Made by a program: the position numbers and the translations under genes. From CAIXSC01 sp046349915 (GTDB lineage Bacteria > Planctomycetota > Planctomycetia > Pirellulales > Pirellulaceae), in NCBI GenBank assembly GCA_046349915.1, contig JAXMBL010000006.1:248001-312000 (forward strand): DNA of 64,000 nt, in the 5' to 3' direction. Of this stretch, positions 1 through 6,123 are shown one piece after another (the first letter of the stretch is position 1; each line of letters opens with the position of its first letter). The notes below the pieces were generated by a model that had not been told where the DNA came from, did not search any database, and saw nothing but the letters and a program-made list of their open reading frames with translations.

Positions 1-242
1 CACGACACCTGCAAGGATGCCTGCGACACGAAGCAGGCCCGATTCCACCGCGAGCGGGCAATGTTTCCATGGACTCTAGCCGACTCGCGACCGAACTCGG
101 CTTCGCCCCCTTCGACCCCTGGCCCTTCCCCGAGGAACTGGTCCCCACCGATCGCGAGTGGCATTTCCGCCGCCCGACCTCCGAGCAGGGTTCGCCCGCT
201 CGTTTAGAACAATTGCTGTACCGCAATCCTCGAGTGCATTGA
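1..242 (+). CDS. C-terminal fragment, RmlD-like sugar-nucleotide reductase (5' end outside window)
   Basis: This is the 3' end of a gene that begins before the window. The frame starting at base 3 is open from the edge to the TGA at 240-242, about 79 residues. The segment MDSSRLATELGFAPFDPWP resembles the closing part of the substrate-binding domain of RmlD-type sugar-nucleotide reductases; this is recognition from family knowledge, not a search. A tail with the motif DREWHFRRP follows. The N-terminal Rossmann fold cannot be seen, so the function is unproven. The frame from base 1 is also open for about 200 bases, but it reads as a Pro/Ser-rich shadow. A complete dTDP-rhamnose reductase gene lies separately at 39.0-39.9 kb. 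Confidence 0.4.
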   Translation, partial: RHLQGCLRHEAGPIPPRAGNVSMDSSRLATELGFAPFDPWPFPEELVPTDREWHFRRPTSEQGSPARLEQLLYRNPRVH

Positions 243-463
243 CGCTAACCGCGAGCCAAAGTACGACGGACTTCTAGCCCGTCGTACGGTAGTAGCCCGC
301 TCGCTTCGCGAGCGGTCCGCCGCGTGGCCAACGAGCGCCCATCGCCTCCAGCCAAGCCGCGCTGTGGGCCGATGGAGAAGCTGACATCGCAAATCGACGG
401 ACTAGAAGTCCGTCGTACATGCCCCTCGTCGGCGGGCGGTCGACAAACTACGATGGCAGGCCT
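243..463. repeat. Intergenic region with three hairpin repeats (families B, C, B)
   Basis: No gene is supported here. Three short palindromes are visible. A family B element at 261-287 and another at 395-418 share the core CGACGGACT / AGTCCGTCG around a 3-nt centre, extended by GTAC/GTAC. A family C element at 292-315 has a GTAG foot, then the stem CCGCTCGC, loop TTC and stem GCGAGCGG. Related copies recur at 3.1-3.3 kb, 3.9-4.0 kb and 31.6-31.9 kb. The spacing and the GTAG foot of the C element are REP-like. The second B element ends immediately before the first possible, but unlikely, start codon of the next gene. Confidence 0.75.
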
Positions 464-1429
464 ATGAAAAAGCCTCCTTTTCTCGGTTTTGCGTCTTTAG
501 CGCTGGCAACGCTTCTTGCCGTCGTCTCAGCCAAGGCGGAAGATGCGGCGAAGTCCGCCTACCCAGTCGAGCCGGTTCCCGCCTCGTTGCGGGCGTCTGA
601 GTTCTATGCGAAGTACTGCAATGCGAGCGGCTACCCGATCGTGGCCTCCGTCCGCGTGAACGACTTTGCGTTGCGCGAGGCGGCCTTCTTGATCGACGCC
701 ATGCTCGCGCATCGCCCCGACGTTCGGAAAGCGATGATCGAGAGCGGCTCGCGTCTCTGCATTATCGGCTACAACGAGTTCACGACCGACTTGCCCGAGT
801 TTGCCAAACTGGGGCCCGTACGCGGTTTCGAATCACTCAACCCTAAGGACTTCTGGGATGCTCGAGCCAGGGGAACAGGCGGCAGCCAAACCGACCCGTA
901 TTGTTCATGCGGGGAAGAGAACTTGCTGGGCTACCCGGGAGATCCTTATGAAACCGAGTGCATCCTGATTCACGAATTCGCCCACAACATGCATTTGCGG
1001 GGCGTGGTGCGAGTCGATCCGACGTTCGACGATCGGCTGAAGGCTACCTACGATCAAGCGATGAAGGCAGACCTCTGGAAAGGTAAATACGCTTCGGTGA
1101 ACCACCATGAGTATTTCGCCGAGGGCGTACAGTCTTGGTTCAACAACAATCGTCCTCCCGATCACGATCACAACCACGTCGACACTCGCGAGGAACTGCT
1201 GGAATACGACCCGGGACTCGCGGCCCATTGCCGCGAAGTCTTCGGTGAAACAAAACTCAAATACACCAAACCTGCCACTCGCCTGACCGGCCATCTCGCG
1301 GGCTACGACCCGTCGCAGGCGCCGCAATTCGTATGGCCCGACCGACTGAAGAAGGCTAAACAAGAAATCCGTGAGTCGGCGCTGCGACGCAACAAGCAGG
1401 CGGCTCAGAAATCGCCCGCGGAAAAGTAA
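464..1429 (+). CDS. Secreted zinc metalloprotease-like protein (HExxH)
   Basis: A 321-residue protein. I chose the ATG at 464 because it begins a clean signal peptide (MKKPP followed by a hydrophobic stretch ending near AEDA); an upstream in-frame ATG at 419 lies against a repeat. The motif HEFAH near residues 170-174 is a classic HExxH zinc site. About 45 residues later comes EYFAE, which could give the third, glutamate ligand as in gluzincin-type peptidases. The spacing and the preceding Cys-rich segment (CSCGEE) recall anthrax-lethal-factor-like extracellular peptidases. The protein is probably exported and hydrolyses peptide bonds, but the substrate is unknown. A Lys-rich C-terminus ends the protein. 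It stands 57 bp upstream of the next gene on the same strand. Confidence 0.65.
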   Translation: MKKPPFLGFASLALATLLAVVSAKAEDAAKSAYPVEPVPASLRASEFYAKYCNASGYPIVASVRVNDFALREAAFLIDAMLAHRPDVRKAMIESGSRLCIIGYNEFTTDLPEFAKLGPVRGFESLNPKDFWDARARGTGGSQTDPYCSCGEENLLGYPGDPYETECILIHEFAHNMHLRGVVRVDPTFDDRLKATYDQAMKADLWKGKYASVNHHEYFAEGVQSWFNNNRPPDHDHNHVDTREELLEYDPGLAAHCREVFGETKLKYTKPATRLTGHLAGYDPSQAPQFVWPDRLKKAKQEIRESALRRNKQAAQKSPAEK

Positions 1430-1486
1430 CCGACTCGTCCTCCCCCATCGGTTCATCTCGTTTCTCACCCCACTCGGTAACAAACC

Positions 1487-3073
1487 ATGGTTCGACCGAA
1501 TGCTCGTCGAGTCCCCGGACTCGCCATACAAATCGTACTGATTGTCTGCGTCCTGGGGACCATCGCCGGCTACTGGTGGGGAAGCGAGTTCGATCGAGCG
1601 ATCCCCAACATTGTGGCCTTGGTGACGACTTTTGTCGCCGCAACATCACTGCTGGGCTGGTTCGCCTTTCGCAGTAGTTATCCGCCCCTTCTCCGGCTGC
1701 TCGTTCCTCTATCGGTCGTGGGCGTCATCGTCATGCTGGCCGCTTGCTTCCGGATCGAAGAAACCACGGGCACGCTGATCCCTGTCCTGCGGCCGCGTTG
1801 GGAGCCGAAGGCGGACCAAAAACTCTCTCAACCCGAAACCGAACTCGCCAAGGACGCGATCGATCTCTCGCCAACCGAGAGCGACTTTCCTCGCTTCCTC
1901 GGCCCGCAAGGCATACCCGTGGTCGCGATGCCCGATCCTCCACTCGCCCGCGACTGGTCCACTCAACCTCCCAAGCAACTTTGGAAACAACCAATCGGCG
2001 GCGGTTGGGGTGGATTCAGCGTCGTCCATGGGTATGCAGTAACCTTGGAGCAGCGAGGCGATGAGGAATTAGTCACGTGCTACGAGGTTCGCACCGGCAA
2101 GCTCGTCTGGTCCCATTCAACCACCACTCGTCACGAAACAGTGCTTGGCGGCGTAGGACCGCGCAGCACCCCCTTGATCCACGATGGGCGAGTCTACGCG
2201 TTGGGTGCGCATGGCCTGTTGCGCTGTCTGGATGGACAGACAGGCAAACTGCTTTGGACCTATGATGTTTACGAGAAGACGAGCAATACGCCCGAGAAGG
2301 ACATCACGTTGGTCGCGTGGGGGCGTTCGGGATCGCCTCTGCTGGTAGACGACAAGGTGGTGATCCCCGTGGGAGGCCCCCCCGGCGGTCCTTTCGTATC
2401 GCTCGTCGCGCTCGACCGTTTGACCGGCGAGGAGATTTGGAAGGCCGGTTCGACGCAAGTCAGTTACGCCTCGCCACTGCTCGTTCAACTGGGCGGACGT
2501 TCTCAGATTATCAACGTCAACGAAGCCTCCGTCACGGGACACGATCCGGAGACCGGCGGCATTTTGTGGGAACGAGAGTGGATCGGTCACAGTAACGGCG
2601 ACGCGAACACGTCGCAGCCGATCGTCTTGCCCGAAGATCGCCTGCTGCTAACCAAAGGCTATGGAGTGGGCGCGGCGCTGTTCCAGTTGAAGCCGAGCGG
2701 CGACAAGTTCGAGCTGGATGAAATCTGGCGTCGCCCTCGTTCGTTGCGTACCAAATTCACGAGCGTCGCCGTCCATGACGGGCACGCCTACGGCCTATCC
2801 GACGGAATTCTAGAATGCGTGGAATTGGAGAAAGGCGCCAGCCGCTGGAAACACCGCGGTTTCGAACATGGTCAAGTATTGTTGGTCGGCGACCTACTGC
2901 TAGTGCTCTCGGAAACCGGTGAGCTGGCGTTGGTGGAAGCGACCCCCGCCAGCTATCGGCAGATTGGCTCGTTCCAAGCGTTAGAAGGCAAGACCTGGAA
3001 TACACTCTGCCTGACCGGCCGCCTGCTCTTGATCCGCAACGGCCAAGAAGCCGGCTGCTGGGAACTGCCGTAG
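1487..3073 (+). CDS. Membrane-anchored PQQ-type beta-propeller protein
   Basis: A 528-residue protein. The first 90 residues contain two or three hydrophobic helices (about 10-30, 36-58 and 62-85), so it is anchored in the cytoplasmic membrane. From about residue 150 onward it carries PQQ-like propeller blades with the typical pattern of Trp-ending strands and 'D..TG..LW' turns, for example DGQTGKLLWTYD and DPETGGILWERE. Such propellers in planctomycetes are usually secreted or membrane-tethered and either bind a cofactor or act as a scaffold. No dehydrogenase active-site residues were recognised, so enzymatic activity is not claimed. The start is an ATG inside CCATGG with only a weak ribosome-binding site. 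A pair of family B hairpins begins 7 bp after the stop codon. Confidence 0.75.
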   Translation: MVRPNARRVPGLAIQIVLIVCVLGTIAGYWWGSEFDRAIPNIVALVTTFVAATSLLGWFAFRSSYPPLLRLLVPLSVVGVIVMLAACFRIEETTGTLIPVLRPRWEPKADQKLSQPETELAKDAIDLSPTESDFPRFLGPQGIPVVAMPDPPLARDWSTQPPKQLWKQPIGGGWGGFSVVHGYAVTLEQRGDEELVTCYEVRTGKLVWSHSTTTRHETVLGGVGPRSTPLIHDGRVYALGAHGLLRCLDGQTGKLLWTYDVYEKTSNTPEKDITLVAWGRSGSPLLVDDKVVIPVGGPPGGPFVSLVALDRLTGEEIWKAGSTQVSYASPLLVQLGGRSQIINVNEASVTGHDPETGGILWEREWIGHSNGDANTSQPIVLPEDRLLLTKGYGVGAALFQLKPSGDKFELDEIWRRPRSLRTKFTSVAVHDGHAYGLSDGILECVELEKGASRWKHRGFEHGQVLLVGDLLLVLSETGELALVEATPASYRQIGSFQALEGKTWNTLCLTGRLLLIRNGQEAGCWELP

Positions 3074-3079
3074 AACAAG

Positions 3080-3135
3080 GTACGACGGACTTCCAGTCCG
3101 TCGGCATCTCCGTACGACGGACTTCTAGTCCGTCG
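3080..3135. repeat. Tandem pair of family B hairpins
   Basis: Two copies (3080-3103 and 3112-3135) of the GTAC-headed palindrome with stem CGACGGACT / AGTCCGTCG lie 8 bp apart, directly after the beta-propeller gene. The first copy has a TCC centre and the second TCT. A second pair (3937-3960 and 4011-4034) lies on the far side of the decayed toxin locus, so the two pairs bracket it. Confidence 0.8.
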
Positions 3136-3365
3136 ATCGAGGTAACCCGGCGCCCGTCGAGAACCCATCCACAAGTTTCGCGGCGTGGAGTCGAATGGCG
3201 AGGTTCACGATCGCTCGCGAAGCGAGGTCCATGCGCCGACAACGTTTGCACTGCTGGCGACGCGGCGTATCGTCTCGCGAAGCGAGACGATACGCCAGCA
3301 TGCCGAAGCGAGCGACGCTGTCGGCCGAGTTGCCGGGTCCCCTCAGCGCTTTGGGCACGCCAACG
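3136..3365. repeat. Intergenic region with a perfect 15-bp-stem hairpin (family C related)
   Basis: No convincing gene is present. At 3264-3296 there is a perfect inverted repeat: the 15-base arm starting GGCGTATCGTCTCGC, a GAA centre, and its exact complement. Its inner 8 bp match the family C hairpin found at 31632 and 31917. A shorter relative (CTCGC-GAA-GCGAG) lies at 3214-3226. The rest shows nothing recognisable. Confidence 0.7.
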
Positions 3366-3590
3366 CTACCGATCGCCTGTCGGCGACAATTGACTCTCAA
3401 TTGGCACGTCGGCTAGCTTCGCCGCCTCGGCGCCTTGGCTTGTTCGTCGAGTTTTAAGGATTGTGCGACCGGACGCCGCCTGTTCAGCTTGAAGTCGCGC
3501 AACTAGTCCGGCCAGAGTGCCGCCCGCATCTGCTAGCAGTTTCTCGCGGACAGCATGTAATTCGTCAAGTATCGGTTGTTTCTTCGTCAT
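3366..3590 (-). CDS. Small partner protein of a PIN-toxin locus (putative antitoxin-like)
   Basis: A 74-residue protein. I chose the ATG at 3590 rather than an upstream GTG because the sequence from MTKKQPILDELHAVREKLL matches small proteins commonly encoded next to PIN-domain toxins in planctomycetes and cyanobacteria; that is family recollection. The protein is a predicted helical, charged chain (LHAVREKLLADAGGTLAGLV) followed by a basic, disordered tail. Its start lies inside the last codons of the upstream toxin frame, a 26-base overlap typical of translational coupling. The toxin gene is broken, so this partner may be a relic even though its own frame is intact. Direct evidence for antitoxin function is absent. 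Confidence 0.5.
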   Translation of the reverse strand: MTKKQPILDELHAVREKLLADAGGTLAGLVARLQAEQAASGRTILKTRRTSQGAEAAKLADVPIESQLSPTGDR

Positions 3591-3930
3591 CAGATTCACC
3601 ACCCAGGAATTCAGCAGGTGTGCAAATCAGCAGATTTCCAAAGCCCTCCCGGTCCAACAATTCGTAGATTCGGCATCATGTGGGCCGCCAACAACCGTGC
3701 CGCGAGGGCCTCCGCTTCGGATTCAATTTCCACGAGCGGAAGCCCAACCAACAGCTTAAGTCGATCCGCTGCAGCGGTAGCGTCGCCCACAGAAGCCTCA
3801 TCAAGGGTCAATTGCGATGTGACGAGATCGAATTTTGGGCGTTCGGTCGCCCACCAGTCACGTGCCTGTTGCTGGCGTGCCGCGGTTTCGATATCGCGAC
3901 TTGGCCACGCTGACGTGATCAATGAGGATC
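3565..3930 (-). pseudogene. Decayed PIN-domain (VapC-like) toxin gene
   Basis: Two pieces of one PIN protein are visible in different frames. The upstream piece, read from about 3925 down, contains AWPSRDIETAARQQQARDWW, then KFDLVTSQLTLDEASVGD and a segment LVEIESEAEALAARLLAAH, all typical of the N-terminal half of VapC-like ribonucleases. The downstream piece, in another frame and ending at the stop at 3565-3567, reads IYELLDREGFGNLLICTPAE, the usual C-terminal end of the same family. The middle of the domain, expected to hold the 'DALHIA...LLTWN' acidic residues, is missing, so there is an internal deletion with a frameshift. The first few codons are also lost next to the family B hairpin at 3937. 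The gene cannot make an active nuclease. Confidence 0.7.
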
Positions 3931-3936
3931 GCAGCC

Positions 3937-4034
3937 GTACGACGGACTTCCAGTCCGTCGATCGAGGCCGCTTACGATCGCATCGGCGAGCCGTGAATCA
4001 CAATACCTTGCGACGGACTAGAAGTCCGTCGTAC
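3937..4034. repeat. Second pair of family B hairpins
   Basis: Copies at 3937-3960 and 4011-4034 lie in opposite orientation, judged by their TTCC/TAGA centres and the side of the GTAC end. They are separated by 50 bp with no recognisable content. The first abuts the truncated 5' end of the PIN pseudogene; the second lies 12 bp beyond the stop of the hydrolase gene that runs towards it. Confidence 0.8.
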
Positions 4035-4046
4035 ATCACCGAGCTT

Positions 4047-6002
4047 TCACCGCCACTGCTCGTTCCAAAACCCAGCCTCGACGACTTTGCCAGCGGTCTG
4101 TCCGTCCGCGGGCTGACGAACATCCAAGACGGCCCAGTCGGGTAGCTTGGGGTTTTGCTGCGAGTTGGTACGGTCATGCGACTCGCGGAAAGTGAATCCG
4201 CTGTTGATCACGACGTACTTCGTTGGATTCTCGGGATTGGGATAGATCAGTACGGGAACGTGCGAGTCCGCGGACCACTTCTGGTCGCCGCGTGCCAATT
4301 GTCCCTCGCGCCAGCGAATCGGCAGCCGGTCCGCGATCCGTGCGAGCAACTTATTCGAGGACGGATCACCCCAGATCACCAAATGGCGACTCGCAATATC
4401 CTCGGCGGTCACTTGATCGTCGCGCCGCACAACCACGGCGCCGCGGCACAAGGCCTGCCAACGATCGCGAGCATGTGCGAGCTCCGCTTGGACCCATTGG
4501 TTGACGAGCTTGTTACCACTCTGTCCCGACGGCACGACAAACAAGAACGGCTCGAGAAACGCATCATCAATCGGTCCCTGCAAACCGGGACGCTTCCTCA
4601 ACGTCTTCTCACCGGTCCCATCCAAGCTGCCGACACTCCAAGCCTTACTCTCACTCCAAGAAAGTTCCAGCGGCTTGCCAGCGGCCAAGGACGAATCGCT
4701 AAGCGGCACGGCCTTGCCATCGACCACCACGCGAGCGAGCGACTTGGGCGGGGTCACTCGCAAAGACGTCACGTTACGAGTCGCAATGGTGAGCACGCCG
4801 TCGGCGTCCACGGCCGCGTCCACTCGCGAGTCGCGCCAGTGTTGCTCGAGCGCCAGCAGTTCGACCCAATACAGTTTTCCATACCGCAGCGTGCGAGTTT
4901 GTAGAGACACGGAGAGCGGTCGAGGATTGCGGCCCTGCTGGGCGAAAGCTGCGAGTTCGCCTAACAATTGCTTGAGCGTTTCGGGGTGGTATTTGTGCTC
5001 GACGCCGGGCCCGATCAAGTGCCGCAGCATCTTGCCTTCCGCCGCGAACGCTTCTTCCATCACTTGAGCAGCTTGGATCTGCTTGTCATTTTCGCCGCTG
5101 TAGGCCACGACCGGCACATTGAACAGATTCCGCACATAGGCAGGCACGTCGTAACAGCCCCACAACAACTGCTCGTACTTCGGCGGATACTTGTCGGGGG
5201 TCAATTTGACGTAACGAGCGGTCTCGGCAAAACCAGCCCCTGGGCTCACCGCACACCAACGGTCGGCGTAATGAGCGCCCAGGTGCCACGCCCCCGCGCC
5301 GCCCATCGAGAAACCGGCTAACACGATCCGATTGGGATCGATCTGGTACTGAGTTTGCGCATGAGCCACGGCTTCCAAGACATCAATCTCGCCAGCCGAC
5401 TTGAACCCCAGGCAATGACGACCAAACGGATGAATCACGATCGCTCCCGGTGGAGCAATCTGCCCCACTCCATGGTGTCGCTCGTGAATGAAGTGCAAGT
5501 CAGTCTGTTTGTCGCCTCGTCCATGCAGCCAAACATACAAGGGCGAGGGCTTCGCAAAATCGTGGTCCTTGGCGGTCACGACGCCATAAGGCTGAGCAGA
5601 GCCGTCAATGCGCGACAAATACCCGCGGACAGTTACTCCCGCCTGCCGCCGCCAAGGCGCCTGCTTTTTCTCGAGCGCATCCAGCCGCTGCTCGACCTGA
5701 CTCGCCGCGAACCGAGCCTTGTCGAAATCCTTCGGGCCGTAAAACTCGCCGTAATGCAAAGCCAGCTCCAGCGCCTTGAGATAGACCTGCGTGTCGGCTT
5801 GATCGAGCGGGTCGGTCAACGAGGCCGCTCGCTTGCGAGCTCCTTCCAGTCGTTCGGTCAGTTCTTGCCGTACGCTGGCGGGAATTTCAATTCCCGGCGG
5901 CGGCAACACTCGTGAAACCGGCTCGGCGATTTGCGCCATCGCGACGCTTGAGAAAAGGAGGATTCCGATCCATGCGGGGGTTAGTCGACTAGGTGTTTGC
6001 AT
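4047..6002 (-). CDS. Secreted alpha/beta hydrolase (prolyl-oligopeptidase/esterase-like)
   Basis: A 651-residue protein that starts with a signal peptide (hydrophobic WIGILLFSSVAMA, cleavage near AQ). The core from about residue 150 to 345 is an alpha/beta-hydrolase fold. GFSMGG places the nucleophile at Ser232, YSGENDKQ offers Asp306 as acid, and GVEHKYHP offers His336. WLHGRGD near 158-164 fits the oxyanion-hole strand. This layout resembles poly-(3-hydroxybutyrate)-depolymerase or feruloyl-esterase-like enzymes. About 300 further residues follow with no recognised domain but a Rossmann-like string (LVIWGDPSSNKLLARIADRL) that planctomycete peptidases often carry. Likely a periplasmic or extracellular esterase or peptidase. 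It lies downstream of a second hydrolase on the same strand, with two family A hairpins between them. Confidence 0.75.
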   Translation of the reverse strand: MQTPSRLTPAWIGILLFSSVAMAQIAEPVSRVLPPPGIEIPASVRQELTERLEGARKRAASLTDPLDQADTQVYLKALELALHYGEFYGPKDFDKARFAASQVEQRLDALEKKQAPWRRQAGVTVRGYLSRIDGSAQPYGVVTAKDHDFAKPSPLYVWLHGRGDKQTDLHFIHERHHGVGQIAPPGAIVIHPFGRHCLGFKSAGEIDVLEAVAHAQTQYQIDPNRIVLAGFSMGGAGAWHLGAHYADRWCAVSPGAGFAETARYVKLTPDKYPPKYEQLLWGCYDVPAYVRNLFNVPVVAYSGENDKQIQAAQVMEEAFAAEGKMLRHLIGPGVEHKYHPETLKQLLGELAAFAQQGRNPRPLSVSLQTRTLRYGKLYWVELLALEQHWRDSRVDAAVDADGVLTIATRNVTSLRVTPPKSLARVVVDGKAVPLSDSSLAAGKPLELSWSESKAWSVGSLDGTGEKTLRKRPGLQGPIDDAFLEPFLFVVPSGQSGNKLVNQWVQAELAHARDRWQALCRGAVVVRRDDQVTAEDIASRHLVIWGDPSSNKLLARIADRLPIRWREGQLARGDQKWSADSHVPVLIYPNPENPTKYVVINSGFTFRESHDRTNSQQNPKLPDWAVLDVRQPADGQTAGKVVEAGFWNEQWR

Positions 6003-6025
6003 GATTTCTCCTATAGGCCGAGCGT

Positions 6026-6123
6026 CGGAATTCTTGCGAATTCCGCTACGGGGTTACGCGACGGTCTTGGGGATGCTGCGTGGTCTCTGGGGCGGCGGTC
6101 GGAATTCTTGCGAATTCCGCTAC
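6026..6123 (-). repeat. Two family A hairpins (GTAG-headed EcoRI-type palindrome)
   Basis: On the minus strand each copy reads GTAG, then the perfect stem CGGAATTC, a GCAA tetraloop and GAATTCCG. Copies are at 6026-6049 and 6100-6123, 74 bp apart, between two co-oriented hydrolase genes. The second copy overlaps the end of the upstream gene: its TAG stop codon (6120-6122) is the last three bases of the GTAG foot. GCAA is a GNRA-type loop, which would make an especially stable RNA hairpin. Confidence 0.9.
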
